From Pseudoxanthomonas sp. Root65 (GTDB lineage Bacteria > Pseudomonadota > Gammaproteobacteria > Xanthomonadales > Xanthomonadaceae): a stretch of 64,000 bases of DNA. Location: NCBI RefSeq assembly GCF_001427635.1, contig NZ_LMHA01000001.1:2021133-2085132 (forward strand), in the 5' to 3' direction. Positions 19,416-28,138 of this stretch are shown in pieces. The translations under genes were made by a program, and so were the position numbers. The notes below the pieces were generated by a model, which saw nothing but the letters and a program-made list of their open reading frames with translations, had not been told where the DNA came from and ran no database searches. Numbering within the stretch: the first letter of the stretch is position 1; the number at the start of each line of letters is the position of its first letter.

Positions 19416-20591
19416 ATGCCCATCGTCCGCATGACCGACCTCGACCTCGCCGGCAAGCGTGTGCTGATCCGCCAGGATCTGAACGTGCCGATCGATGCAG
19501 GCCGCATCACCTCCGAGCAGCGCATCACCGCGTCCCTGCCGACGCTGAAGCTGGCGCTGCAGAAGGGCGCAGCGGTGATGGTGACCTCGCACCTGGGCCG
19601 TCCGAAGGAAGGCGTGTGGAGCGAGGCCGATTCACTGGCGCCGGTCGCCGCGCGCCTCTCCGAACTGCTCGGTGTCGACGTGCCGCTGGTGAAGGACTGG
19701 GTCGATGGCGTCGACGTCGCGCCGGGCCAGATCGTGCTGCTGGAAAACTGCCGCATGAACGTCGGCGAGGGCAAGGACGACGAAGCGCTGTCGAGGCAGT
19801 ACGCCGCGCTGTGCGACGTGTTCGTCATGGATGCCTTCGGTACCGCGCACCGTGCGCAGGCTTCCACGCATGGCGTGATCCGCTTCGCGCCGGTCGCCGC
19901 CGGCGGTCCGTTGCTGATGGCCGAACTGGATGCGCTGGACAAGGCACTGGCCAATCCCGCGCGCCCACTGCTGGCCATCGTCGCCGGCAGCAAGGTGTCC
20001 ACCAAGCTGGAACTGCTGACCAGCCTGGTGGGCAAGGTCGACCAGCTGATCGTCGGCGGCGGCATCGCCAATACCTTCATCGCCGCGGAAGGCCATGCGG
20101 TGGGCAAGTCGTTGTACGAAGCCGACCTGATCGACACCGCGAAGAAGATCGATGCCGATGCGAAGGCGCGCGGCGCCGAGATCCCGCTGCCGACCGACGT
20201 CGTGGTCGCCACGGCGTTCGCCGCGGACGCGCCGGCCACGGTGAAAGCCGTCGATGCCGTCGCCGCCGACGAACTCATCCTCGATATCGGTCCGCAGACC
20301 GCGCAGCGCTATGCCGAACTGATCAAGTCGGCCGGTACGGTGGTGTGGAACGGCCCGGTGGGCGTGTTCGAATTCGATGCCTTCGGCAAGGGCACGGAAA
20401 CACTGGCGCGGGCGATCGCACAGTCGCAGGCGTTCTCCATCGCCGGCGGCGGCGACACGCTGGCGGCCGTGGACAAGTACGGCATCGCCGATGACGTCAG
20501 CTACATCTCCACCGGCGGCGGTGCCTTCCTGGAATTCCTCGAAGGCAAGACCCTGCCGGCCGTCGCGGCACTGGAAGCGCGCGGCCAGTGA
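19416..20591 (+). CDS. pgk: Phosphoglycerate kinase
   Basis: A 391-residue glycolytic kinase that makes ATP from 1,3-bisphosphoglycerate. Family motifs are complete: [14 protein letters not shown] at the N-terminus (substrate side), [37 protein letters not shown], and [15 protein letters not shown] followed by [10 protein letters not shown] at the nucleotide site. A GGGACAAT -10-like element lies about 40 bp upstream, so it likely has its own promoter. Its stop overlaps the start of the next gene (HAD phosphatase) by four bases. Confidence 0.97.
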   Translation: MPIVRMTDLDLAGKRVLIRQDLNVPIDAGRITSEQRITASLPTLKLALQKGAAVMVTSHLGRPKEGVWSEADSLAPVAARLSELLGVDVPLVKDWVDGVDVAPGQIVLLENCRMNVGEGKDDEALSRQYAALCDVFVMDAFGTAHRAQASTHGVIRFAPVAAGGPLLMAELDALDKALANPARPLLAIVAGSKVSTKLELLTSLVGKVDQLIVGGGIANTFIAAEGHAVGKSLYEADLIDTAKKIDADAKARGAEIPLPTDVVVATAFAADAPATVKAVDAVAADELILDIGPQTAQRYAELIKSAGTVVWNGPVGVFEFDAFGKGTETLARAIAQSQAFSIAGGGDTLAAVDKYGIADDVSYISTGGGAFLEFLEGKTLPAVAALEARGQ

Positions 20592-21229
20592 GCCGCGCCA
20601 CGCTGTTCTTCGACCTCGACGGCACGCTGATCGATTCGGCCGTCGGCATCACCCGCTGCATCGCGCATGCGCTGACGCAGCTCGAGCATCCGATCCCGTC
20701 GGACGCCGAGCTGCGCGGCTGGATCGGTCCGTCGCTGCGCACCAGTTTCCTGCCGCTGCTGGGCGATCCGGCCAAGGTCGAGGCCGCCGTCGAGCATTAC
20801 CTCGAGCGCTTCGAGTCGCATGGCTGGCTGGAGCACCAGGTCTATGCCGGCATCGGCGAGGCCATCGAAGCCTTGCATGCGGACGGGCACCGGCTCGCCG
20901 TGGTCACCGCGAAGAACGAGCCGCACGCGCGCAAGATCCTGGCGCACCTGCCGTTCGGGCATCGTTTCGAGGACATCATCGGCGCCACCGTCGATGGCCG
21001 CCTGAGCCACAAGAAGGACCTGATCGGCGAAGCCCTGCGGCGCCTCTCGCTGACGCCCGATGCGTGCTGGATGATCGGCGACCGCCACATGGACATCGAC
21101 GGCGCGCGCCATCACGGCATGCGCCGCGTCGGCGTGCTGTGGGGATTCGGGGGAGAAGAGGAGTTGCGGGATGCAGGTGCGACCCGGCTTGCCGCGGCGC
21201 CCGACCAATTGCGGCCACTGTTCGCCTGA
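20588..21229 (+). CDS. HAD-family phosphatase (phosphoglycolate phosphatase-like)
   Basis: A 213-residue haloacid dehalogenase-superfamily hydrolase. Motif I is [14 protein letters not shown], with the nucleophile and acid Asp pair. Motif II is the Thr in [12 protein letters not shown], motif III the Lys in [12 protein letters not shown], and motif [14 protein letters not shown]. The cap domain between motifs I and II is helical, as in Gph and PgmB-type enzymes. It starts inside the last codons of pgk (ATGA-like overlap), so it is translated with pgk. That coupling hints at a role in clearing a glycolytic by-product such as 2-phosphoglycolate, but the true substrate is not known. Confidence 0.85.
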   Translation: MSRATLFFDLDGTLIDSAVGITRCIAHALTQLEHPIPSDAELRGWIGPSLRTSFLPLLGDPAKVEAAVEHYLERFESHGWLEHQVYAGIGEAIEALHADGHRLAVVTAKNEPHARKILAHLPFGHRFEDIIGATVDGRLSHKKDLIGEALRRLSLTPDACWMIGDRHMDIDGARHHGMRRVGVLWGFGGEEELRDAGATRLAAAPDQLRPLFA

Positions 21230-21506
21230 GCGGCGACACCGACGATCAAACGCGCGTTTCATCGCGATGGTTTTTTGCGCAGTCGGGTGTGCGTGCGCAG
21301 CATCCGACACGTGGGCAGAGACCAAAAAAATACCAGTCGCACGGTCTCTGCGATGCTCATGAAAGTACTTGAAAACAGCGCTTTGCTTGCGTCCCGACAG
21401 ACATCCGCCATGCTGTCCCGGGACAGTGCCATGACATGAGGCAGGGCGGTCGCTACGCGTCCGTATCGCTGTGGTAGCGTTTGCGCGATCACAGGGAATC
21501 CGCACC
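21230..21506 (+). other. Non-coding gap before pyk with several perfect inverted repeats
   Basis: No convincing gene lies in these 277 bases, which are visibly less GC-rich than their surroundings. They hold a 12-bp palindrome AAACGCGCGTTT (21248-21259), CATCGCGATG (21260-21269) followed at once by a six-T run (21271-21276), and a 9-bp perfect inverted repeat GCAGAGACC / GGTCTCTGC (21315-21323 and 21343-21351) whose 19-base loop starts with seven A. A 14-bp palindrome CTGTCCCGGGACAG (21413-21426) lies 80 bp before the pyk ATG. The pieces could be a terminator for the phosphatase, a small RNA or leader, and a protein-binding site upstream of pyk. Confidence 0.6.
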
Positions 21507-22976
21507 ATGACCGCACGCCAGCGCCGCACCAAGATCCTCGCCACCCTCGGACCGGCGACCGACCCGCCCGGTGTGCTGGAGGACCTGTTCCGCGCCGGTG
21601 TCAACGTGGTGCGCCTTAACTTTTCGCATGGCGATCCTTCCGGACAGGCCAAGCGCGCCGCGGCCGTCCGTCTCGCCGCACAGCGCGTCGGTGCCGAGGT
21701 CGGCATCCTGGCCGATCTGCCGGGACCGAAGATCCGCGTCGAGCGTTTCGCCGAAGGCAAGGTGGTGCTCAAGACCGGCGACCGCTTCGATCTGGTCGCC
21801 CGTGTCGACGCACCCCCGGGCGATGCCTCGCAGGTGGGCGTCAGCTACCTCGGTCTGCCGGGCGACGTGGAAGCCGGTGACGTCCTGCTGCTCGACGATG
21901 GCCTGATGCAGTTGCAGGTGGTAAAGGTCGACGGTGAGCGCATCATCTGCACCGTGCTCAACGACGGCGTGCTGTCCGACCGCAAGGGTCTGAACAAGCA
22001 GGGTGGCGGCCTGTCGCTGGGCGCGCTGACCGAGCGCGACCGCGAACTGATCGCCTACGTGGCCGAGAACATCGGTGTGGACTTCATCGCCGTGTCGTTC
22101 TGCCGCAATGCCGACGACATGAACGAGGCGCGCCGCATCGCCCGCGAGCACGGTTGCGACGCCGCGCTGGTCTCCAAGATCGAACGCACCGAGGCCATCG
22201 AGAACCTCGCCGAGATCGTCGATGCCAGCGACGTGGTGATGGTGGCGCGCGGCGACCTGGGCGTGGAGATCGGCGACGCCGAGCTGCCGGGCCTGCAGAA
22301 GAAGATCATCCGCGAGTCGCTGGCGCGCAACAAGGTGGTGATCACCGCCACCCAGATGCTGCAGTCGATGGTGGACAGCCCGATCCCCACCCGCGCCGAA
22401 GTGCTGGACGTGGCCAACGCCGTCATCGACGGCACCGACGCGGTGATGCTGTCGGCCGAAACCGCGGCCGGCAGCTACCCGGTGCGCGCGGTGGAAGCGA
22501 TGGCGCGCATCTGCCTGGGCGCCGAGAAGCAGTTCGAGATGGACACCGACTTCGAGAAGGCGCCGCGCAACCTGGAGCGCGCCGACCAGGCGATCGCCAT
22601 GGCCACGATGTTCCTGTCCGAACACATCGGCGTGCGCGCGATCGTGGCGATGACCGAATCCGGCGGCACCGCGCGCTTCCTGTCGCGCTTCCGTTCCAGT
22701 GCGCCGATCTACGCGTTCTCGCGCCACGACGGCGCGCGCCGCAAGATGGCGATGATCCGCGACGTGTTCCCCATTGCCTTCGACAGCCGCGGCCTGGCGC
22801 CGCGCGAGGCCGCCCGCGATGCGATGCGCGTGCTGCACGACCGCGAACTGCTGGCCGAAGGCGACCGCGTGATCTTCACCAGCGGCGACCACATGGAACG
22901 GCACGGTGCCACCAACACCCTGCGCCTGCTGCAGATGGGCGAGCGCGGCAAGGCCGAGGGACTGGGCGAGCTGTAA
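21507..22976 (+). CDS. pyk: Pyruvate kinase
   Basis: A 489-residue enzyme that converts phosphoenolpyruvate and ADP to pyruvate and ATP. It begins with the expected RRTKILATLGPAT; an in-frame GTG 12 codons upstream (21471) would precede this conserved start and is not used. Catalytic landmarks are VVRLNFSHG, DLPGPKIRV, SKIERTEAIEN (transition-state Lys) and the signature VMVARGDLGVEIG, then ATQMLQSM and TRAEVLDVANAV. The C-terminal domain has AIVAMTESGGTARFLSRFR, the allosteric region. The gene follows the palindrome-rich gap and precedes fba, all on the plus strand. Confidence 0.96.
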   Translation: MTARQRRTKILATLGPATDPPGVLEDLFRAGVNVVRLNFSHGDPSGQAKRAAAVRLAAQRVGAEVGILADLPGPKIRVERFAEGKVVLKTGDRFDLVARVDAPPGDASQVGVSYLGLPGDVEAGDVLLLDDGLMQLQVVKVDGERIICTVLNDGVLSDRKGLNKQGGGLSLGALTERDRELIAYVAENIGVDFIAVSFCRNADDMNEARRIAREHGCDAALVSKIERTEAIENLAEIVDASDVVMVARGDLGVEIGDAELPGLQKKIIRESLARNKVVITATQMLQSMVDSPIPTRAEVLDVANAVIDGTDAVMLSAETAAGSYPVRAVEAMARICLGAEKQFEMDTDFEKAPRNLERADQAIAMATMFLSEHIGVRAIVAMTESGGTARFLSRFRSSAPIYAFSRHDGARRKMAMIRDVFPIAFDSRGLAPREAARDAMRVLHDRELLAEGDRVIFTSGDHMERHGATNTLRLLQMGERGKAEGLGEL

Positions 22977-23106
22977 CCGCTTTCCCGGGACCTCCCGCCG
23001 CGTCCGCAACCGGGCGCGCTGCGGCGCGTTCATCGTCGTGGTTGCCCGCTGCCGGCGTGGCGCGGGCTACAATTGGTATCTTTCCCGTCGCTTCCCCAGG
23101 AACCCC

Positions 23107-24111
23107 ATGAGCATCGAACAGCTTGCCGAAACCGCCCAGGCCATGGTGGCCGCCGGCAAGGGCATCATCGCGATCGACGAGTCCACCACCACCATCGCCA
23201 AGCGGTTCCAGGGCGTGGGCATCGAGAACACGGAAGAGAACCGCCGCGCCTACCGCGAGCTGCTGCTCACCACGCCGAAGCTGTCGGACTACATCTCCGG
23301 CGCCATCCTGTTCGACGAGACCCTGCGCCAGTCCACCAAGGACGGCGTGCCGTTCGCCAAGTACATGGCCGACCACGGCATCATCCCCGGCATCAAGGTC
23401 GACAAGGGCACGCACGCCCTGGCCGGCTGCCCGGGCGAAGTGGTCACCGAAGGCCTCGACGGCCTGCGCGACCGCCTGAAGGAGTACTACAAGCTGGGCG
23501 CGCGCTTCGCCAAGTGGCGTGCGGTCATCACCATCGGCGAGGACATTCCCTCCGGCACCTGCATCGAGGCCAATGCGCACGCGCTGGCCCGCTATGCCGC
23601 GCTGTGCCAGGAATGCGGCCTGGTGCCGATGGTGGAGCCGGAAGTGCTGATGGACGGCGACCACAACATCGAGGTCTGCTACGAAGTGACCGAAGCCGTG
23701 CTGCGCTCGCTGTTCGGCGCGCTGTACGAGCAGAACGTGCTGCTGGAAGGCACCATCCTGAAGGCCTCGATGGTCATCGCCGGCAAGGACTGCGACGAGC
23801 AGGCCGATGTCGACGAAGTGGCCGAGTCCACCGTGATGTGCCTGAAGAGCACCGTGCCGGCGATCCTGCCGGGCGTGGTGTTCCTGTCCGGCGGCCAGAC
23901 CGACGAGCAGTCCACCGCGCACCTCAACGCCATGAACCAGTTGGGCAACCTGCCGTGGCCGCTGAGCTTCTCCTACGGCCGCGCCATGCAGCAGGCCGCG
24001 CTGAAGCTGTGGTCGCAGGACCTGGTGGGCAACTTCGCCAAGGCCCAGGCCGTGGTGTACGAGCGCGCCAAGGAAAACGGCCTGGCCGCCCTGGGCAAGT
24101 GGGAAGGCTGA
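23107..24111 (+). CDS. fba: Fructose-bisphosphate aldolase, class I
   Basis: A 334-residue Schiff-base (class I) aldolase that splits fructose-1,6-bisphosphate. It resembles the plant/animal-type enzyme and not the zinc-dependent class II enzyme found in many bacteria. The active-site Lys lies in EGTILKASMVIAG, and the phosphate-site residues appear in FLSGGQTDEQSTAHLNAM. The N-terminal AGKGIIAIDESTTTIAKRF is typical of the family, and another Lys/Arg-rich site, ARFAKWRAVI, is present. The ATG at 23107 is 6 bp after an AGGAA ribosome site. The frame is open further upstream through the pyk end, but that part has no homology. A TACAAT -10-like hexamer is at 23068-23073. Confidence 0.95.
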   Translation: MSIEQLAETAQAMVAAGKGIIAIDESTTTIAKRFQGVGIENTEENRRAYRELLLTTPKLSDYISGAILFDETLRQSTKDGVPFAKYMADHGIIPGIKVDKGTHALAGCPGEVVTEGLDGLRDRLKEYYKLGARFAKWRAVITIGEDIPSGTCIEANAHALARYAALCQECGLVPMVEPEVLMDGDHNIEVCYEVTEAVLRSLFGALYEQNVLLEGTILKASMVIAGKDCDEQADVDEVAESTVMCLKSTVPAILPGVVFLSGGQTDEQSTAHLNAMNQLGNLPWPLSFSYGRAMQQAALKLWSQDLVGNFAKAQAVVYERAKENGLAALGKWEG

Positions 24112-24138
24112 TCGCGCCACGCCACCCGCAGTGATTCC

Positions 24139-24168
24139 GACGCCGGCCTCGTGCCGGCGTCGTCGTTT
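24139..24168 (+). terminator. Likely terminator after fba
   Basis: A 9-bp perfect stem (GACGCCGGC, loop CTCGT, GCCGGCGTC) lies 27 bp after the fba stop and is followed by GTCGTTTCC. The T-run is short, so termination strength is uncertain. Confidence 0.65.
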
Positions 24169-24218
24169 CCGGGGTTCGCTTCCGGAATCGAGGGGTTGCA
24201 TCCGTCCCCCCGAACCGT

Positions 24219-24298
24219 CTTTCCGGCGCAGGCGGGAACCCAGTGCCTTCCGCTTCGGCGATGAAAGTCGCTGGGTCCCCGCCTGTGCGGGGATGACG
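24219..24298. repeat. Dispersed imperfect palindrome (xanthomonad intergenic repeat)
   Basis: The arms CGCAGGCGGGAACCCAG (24227-24243) and CTGGGTCCCCGCCTGTG (24271-24287) are inverted copies matching at 15 of 17 positions. The right arm continues into CGGGGATGACGG. The pattern of a GGGAACCCAG arm, about 30 bases and a CTGGGT..CGCC arm ending in GATGACG is the kind of small non-autonomous palindrome scattered through intergenic DNA of this family. It has no coding capacity. The palindrome at 42107-42213 has a similar layout and the same GATGACG-type end. Confidence 0.65.
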
Positions 24299-24414
24299 GC
24301 GCCATGCATACGCACGCATCTGCGCTGGGCGTTGCAGCCCGTTATTCCTGCCCACGCTCCAGCCGTCACGCCCGCGGCGCCTGCCAAAAGCCCGGCTGAA
24401 TAGAATTCTCTGCC

Positions 24415-24443
24415 TTGAATATTGTTGCCTAAGCATCTATATC
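24415..24443 (+). promoter_or_regulatory. marR-emrAB promoter with internal MarR-type operator
   Basis: TTGAAT (24415-24420) and TATATC (24438-24443) form a sigma-70 promoter with an exact 17-bp spacer. The spacer contains TTGCCTAAGCAT (24425-24436), a near-palindrome (TGC-CTAA-GCA) of the kind bound by MarR-family repressors. The predicted transcript starts near 24450, only a few bases before the marR ATG at 24454, and no ribosome site is visible. Negative autoregulation of the operon is therefore likely, and the marR message may be leaderless. Confidence 0.6.
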
Positions 24444-24453
24444 ATTGGCACCC

Positions 24454-24927
24454 ATGAGCACAGCCAACGGCCAAAGCACCATCGGTTACCTGATCGCCGA
24501 CCTCAGCCGGTTGTTCGGCCGGGTGTTCGACCGCCGTGCCGCACACCTGGGTCTGACCCGCGTGCAGTGGCGCGCGCTCAAGCGCATCCACCAGAGCGAA
24601 GGCATCACCCAGTCCGCGCTGGCCGACCTGCTGGACATGGAGCCGATCGCGGTTGGCCGTGTGCTGGACCGCCTGCAGAAGGCCGGCTTCATCGAGCGCC
24701 GCAGCGATCCGGACGACCGCCGCGTCTGGCGACTGCACCTGCTGCCGCAATCGGACGCGGTGATGCATGACATCGAAGCCGTCGCGACCTCCGTCCGCGA
24801 AGACTGCCTGGCGGGTGTCGATGCCGACGAACTGGCGACGACGCTGAAAGTCCTCGGCCAGATCCGCGAAAACCTCTCCCTGCTCGACCGTGCCAGCCGC
24901 GGCGAGTCGTCCCTCCGCAAGAGCTAA
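24454..24927 (+). CDS. MarR-family transcriptional regulator
   Basis: A 157-residue winged-helix repressor, first gene of a marR-emrA-emrB-type operon. It shows the MarR layout: an N-terminal dimer helix (STIGYLIADLSRLFGRVFDRR), a recognition region around GITQSALADLLDMEPIAVGRVLDRL, the wing with RRSDPDDRRVWRLHL, and a C-terminal dimer helix. The DPDDRR beta-wing motif is highly typical. It probably represses the efflux genes that follow until a drug or phenolic ligand binds. The ATG at 24454 is used; a TTG at 24445 would extend it by three codons. It ends 8 bp before emrA. Confidence 0.9.
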   Translation: MSTANGQSTIGYLIADLSRLFGRVFDRRAAHLGLTRVQWRALKRIHQSEGITQSALADLLDMEPIAVGRVLDRLQKAGFIERRSDPDDRRVWRLHLLPQSDAVMHDIEAVATSVREDCLAGVDADELATTLKVLGQIRENLSLLDRASRGESSLRKS

Positions 24928-24935
24928 CCCCCACC

Positions 24936-26027
24936 ATGACCAGCAAGATCAACGCCGCCGGCGAAAGCGCGGCACAACCCTCCGCTTCCAAGCGCCGCCG
25001 CGTGCCGGTATGGCTGTGGATCGCCGGCCCGCTCGCCGTCGCCGGCTTCTTCGGCTGGGAATACGTGGCCTCGCAGCGCGAAGTCAGCACGGACAACGCC
25101 TACATCAAGGCCGAGCGCATCCTGATCGCGCCGCAGGTCGGCGGCCGCGTGGTCGAAGTCGCCGTGCAGCAGAACCAGCCGGTGAAGAAGGGCGACCTGC
25201 TGTTCCGCATCGATGCCGATCCGCTGACGATCGCGGTGGCGCAGAACGAAGCGCTGGTCGCGCGCATGGCCAACAGCGCCAACGCCAGCCGCGCCAAGGT
25301 GGTCGGCACCGGCACCTCGATCCAGGCCGCGCGCGAAACGCTGGCGTGGGCGCAACGCGACCTGCAGCGCATGCAGCAGCTCGCCAGCCAGCAGCTGGTG
25401 TCGCGCAAGATGCTGGACGATGCGCGCCACGCGGTCGCCGAAGCGCGAACCGACCTGGCCGATGCCATCGCCAGCCAGTCCGAAGCCACCGCGTCGCTGA
25501 GCGGCAGCCCGGGCACGGCCACGCAGGATCTGCCCGAGTACCGCGCCGCCGCGGCGATGTTGGCCAAGGCCCGCCTCGACCTGGACCACGCCGAAGTGCG
25601 CGCACCGGTGGACGGCATCGTCGGCCTGCACGACCTGCAGGTGGGCGAGTACATCAACGTCGGCCAGACCGCGATGCCGCTGGTCGCCACCTCGCCGATC
25701 TGGGTGGAAGCCAACTTCAAGGAAACCGAGCTGGAAAAGATGAAGGTCGGCCAGCCCGCGACCATCGAAGTGGACAGCTATCCGGGCGTGACGTGGAAGG
25801 CGCACGTGGCCTCCATCGCGCCCGCGTCGGGTGCCGAGTTCAGCGTGCTGCCGCCGCAGAACGCCACCGGCAACTGGGTGAAGATCGTGCAGCGCATTCC
25901 CGTGCGTCTCGAAATCGATGCCGCCGCCGCCGACGCGCCGCAGTTGCGCGCCGGCATGAGCGCCGACGTGCACGTCGCGCTGCGCGACGCCGGTGCCGCT
26001 GCCAGCCGCGCCACCGCCGCGCGCTGA
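24936..26027 (+). CDS. EmrA/HlyD-family membrane fusion protein
   Basis: A 363-residue periplasmic adaptor of an MFS multidrug exporter. One transmembrane helix near residues 25-45 (VPVWLWIAGPLAVAGFFGW) anchors it in the inner membrane. A lipoyl half-motif (TDNAYIKAERILIAPQVGGRV) follows, then a coiled-coil hairpin of about 90 residues, the second lipoyl half (VRAPVDGIVGLHDLQVGEYI) and beta-barrel residues (WVEANFKETELEKM). This order is that of EmrA. It links the emrB-type pump encoded next to an outer-membrane channel; no TolC-like gene is in the operon, so it must be supplied from elsewhere. Confidence 0.9.
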   Translation: MTSKINAAGESAAQPSASKRRRVPVWLWIAGPLAVAGFFGWEYVASQREVSTDNAYIKAERILIAPQVGGRVVEVAVQQNQPVKKGDLLFRIDADPLTIAVAQNEALVARMANSANASRAKVVGTGTSIQAARETLAWAQRDLQRMQQLASQQLVSRKMLDDARHAVAEARTDLADAIASQSEATASLSGSPGTATQDLPEYRAAAAMLAKARLDLDHAEVRAPVDGIVGLHDLQVGEYINVGQTAMPLVATSPIWVEANFKETELEKMKVGQPATIEVDSYPGVTWKAHVASIAPASGAEFSVLPPQNATGNWVKIVQRIPVRLEIDAAAADAPQLRAGMSADVHVALRDAGAAASRATAAR

Positions 26028-26165
26028 ACGTCTTTCCATGTCATCCCGGGCGTGCGCGGATGCGGGCGAGGGCACTGTGGTGGGGCCCGGCCCCGCTGAC
26101 GCCGCGCCCCGGGTGACCTCTGGATCGCCGTGCTTCGCGCACGACGATCCCCTCCGGAACTCCCC

Positions 26166-27716
26166 ATGAGCACAACCGCCGCCGCCCCCGCGCAGGAAGA
26201 CACCGGCAAGCGCACGCTGCTGGTCGGTTCGGTGATGCTGGCCACGCTGATGCAGGCGCTGGACACCACCATCGCCAACGTCGCGTTGCCGGACATGCAG
26301 GGTTCGCTGTCGGCCACCCAGGACCAGGTGTCGTGGGTGCTGACCAGCTACATCGTCGCGGCCGCGATCCTGACCCCGGTCACCGGCTGGCTGGCCGGGC
26401 GGCTGGGACGCCGCCGCCTGCTGATCATCGCGGTCAGCGGCTTCACTGTCGCTTCGCTGCTGTGCGGCATCGCCAGCGGCATAGGTGAGATGGTGATGTT
26501 CCGCATCCTGCAGGGCGTGTTCGGTGCCTCCTTGGTGCCGATCTCGCAATCGCTGCTGCTCGATGCGTTCCCCAAGGAAAAGCATGGCGCGGCGATGGCG
26601 ATGTGGGGCATGGGCATCATGGTCGGCCCGATCCTCGGCCCGCCGCTGGGCGGCTTTCTGACCCAGAACTACAGCTGGCACTGGGTGTTCCTGATCAACC
26701 TGCCCATCGGCATCCTGGCGCTGCTCGGCATCATGGCCAGCGTGAAGAAGGACGTGGTGCAGGAGCGCAAGCTCGACGGCATCGGGCTGGGCCTGCTGGC
26801 GCTGGGCATCGGTGCGTTGCAGCTGTTCCTCGATCGCGGGCAGAGCGAGGACTGGTTCGGCAGCGTCGAAATCCAGATCGAAGCGGCGCTCGCGTTCCTC
26901 GCGCTGTACATGTACGGGCTGTGGTGGTGGCGCAAGCGCGAGCACGCGCTGCTCGACCTCGGCCTGCTGAGGAACGCGAACTTCGCCGTCGGCTGCGCGC
27001 TGATCTTCGTCGTCGGGATCGTGCTGTTCGCCACGCTGGCGCTGCTGCCGCCGTACCTCAGCACGCTGATGAACTATCCGGTGCTGACCATCGGCCTGGT
27101 GCTGGCGCCACGCGGCGTGGGTACGATGTTCAGCATGATGGTCGTGGGCCGCCTGCTGGGGCGCATCGACGCGCGCTGGCCGATCCTGGTGGGCATGGCG
27201 CTGATGGTGTTCTCGCTGCATGGCATGACCCAGTTCGGGCCGAACGCGTCGATGCAGTCCATCGTCTGGCTGGGCGTGGTGCAGGGCATGGGGCTGGGCC
27301 TGGTGTTCGTGCCGATCTCCACGGTGGCGTACGCCACGCTGGAACCGCACCAGCGCACCGAAGCCGCCGGCCTCTTCAGCCTGGTGCGCAACATCGGGTC
27401 GTCGGTCGGCATTTCGGTGGTGATGACGATGCTGTCGCGTGCCATGCAGGTGAACCACGCCGAGATCGGTGCGCGCATCCCAGCGTTCGGTGCCGAAACC
27501 ACGCTGCTGCCGGCGGCGATGGATCCGTCCACCGCCACCGGTCTGGCCCTGCTCAATGCCGAGGTCAACCGGCAGGCGGCCGCCATCGGCTACCTCAACG
27601 ACTTCAAGCTGATGATGCTGCTGACGCTGGTGTCGATGCCGCTGGTGCTGCTGATGCGGGGCGGCAAGGCGCCCTCGGGCGGCAACGCCGGTGCGGATGC
27701 CGCGGCGGCCCATTGA
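26166..27716 (+). CDS. EmrB/DHA2-family MFS multidrug exporter
   Basis: A 516-residue inner-membrane transporter with about 14 hydrophobic helices, as expected for drug:H+ antiporter family 2. Family motifs include LDTTIANVALPDMQG in TM1, WVLTSYIVAAAI, the loop 2-3 motif GRLGRRRLL and the motif C stretch GIMVGPILGPPLGGFL in TM5. The protein follows emrA after 138 bp containing a GC-rich palindromic stretch. With the adaptor it should export hydrophobic compounds. The ATG at 26166 follows GAACTCCCC; an in-frame start at 26130 would precede the conserved N-terminus. Confidence 0.92.
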   Translation: MSTTAAAPAQEDTGKRTLLVGSVMLATLMQALDTTIANVALPDMQGSLSATQDQVSWVLTSYIVAAAILTPVTGWLAGRLGRRRLLIIAVSGFTVASLLCGIASGIGEMVMFRILQGVFGASLVPISQSLLLDAFPKEKHGAAMAMWGMGIMVGPILGPPLGGFLTQNYSWHWVFLINLPIGILALLGIMASVKKDVVQERKLDGIGLGLLALGIGALQLFLDRGQSEDWFGSVEIQIEAALAFLALYMYGLWWWRKREHALLDLGLLRNANFAVGCALIFVVGIVLFATLALLPPYLSTLMNYPVLTIGLVLAPRGVGTMFSMMVVGRLLGRIDARWPILVGMALMVFSLHGMTQFGPNASMQSIVWLGVVQGMGLGLVFVPISTVAYATLEPHQRTEAAGLFSLVRNIGSSVGISVVMTMLSRAMQVNHAEIGARIPAFGAETTLLPAAMDPSTATGLALLNAEVNRQAAAIGYLNDFKLMMLLTLVSMPLVLLMRGGKAPSGGNAGADAAAAH

Positions 27717-27742
27717 GTTCCGATGCCACAGGACATGCGTGC

Positions 27743-28129
27743 ATGAAGATCGAAGGCCTGCACCACGTCGCCATCATCGCGTCGGACTATGCGCGATCGA
27801 AGCGTTTCTACACCGAAGTGCTGGGCCTGCGCATGCTCGCCGAGCACTACCGCGCCGAACGCGATTCGTGGAAGCTCGATCTCGCCCTGCCGGACGGCAC
27901 GCAGGTCGAACTCTTCTCGTTCCCGTCGCCACCGCCGCGCGTCTCCCGGCCGGAAGCCTGCGGACTGCGCCACCTCGCGCTGCGCGTCGCCGATCTGGAT
28001 GCCGCCGTCGCCCACCTGCACGCGCATGGCGTGGCGACCGAACCGCTACGCGTGGATGAATACACCGGCCGCCGCTTCACCTTCTTCGCCGATCCGGATG
28101 ACCTGCCGCTGGAGCTCTACGAGCAATAG
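27743..28129 (+). CDS. VOC (glyoxalase-like) superfamily protein, YaeR-type
   Basis: A 128-residue metalloprotein of the vicinal oxygen chelate superfamily. It starts IEGLHHVAIIASDYARSKRFY, giving the first metal His, and repeats the pattern in GLRHLALRVADLDAAVAHL. A metal-ligand Glu is plausible in VELFSFPSPP and in PLELYEQ at the end. Length and the PEACGLRHLA block match the YaeR-like group of glyoxalase-related proteins, whose substrate is unknown. It starts 26 bp after emrB and is probably read with it. The same frame runs open upstream inside emrB, but only this part is protein-like. Confidence 0.85.
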   Translation: MKIEGLHHVAIIASDYARSKRFYTEVLGLRMLAEHYRAERDSWKLDLALPDGTQVELFSFPSPPPRVSRPEACGLRHLALRVADLDAAVAHLHAHGVATEPLRVDEYTGRRFTFFADPDDLPLELYEQ

Positions 28130-28138
28130 TGTTCTCGC

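Larger units (their letters stand above)
24112..24414 (+). other. Gap after fba: hairpin terminator and dispersed palindrome
   Basis: No gene is seen here. A 9-bp perfect hairpin GACGCCGGC / GCCGGCGTC (24139-24161) followed by GTCGTTTCC is the likely fba terminator. Further on, 24219-24298 forms a long imperfect inverted repeat of a dispersed type described separately. The rest is featureless up to the marR promoter. Confidence 0.6.

Noticed and set aside
21245..21439. An open plus-strand frame with basic sequence in the gap before pyk
   Set aside because: It has no good start codon or ribosome site at its beginning and no recognisable domain, so I treat the region as non-coding.
24924..27713. 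A 929-codon minus-strand frame opposite emrA and emrB
   Set aside because: No domain and no ribosome site; the plus-strand operon is complete.
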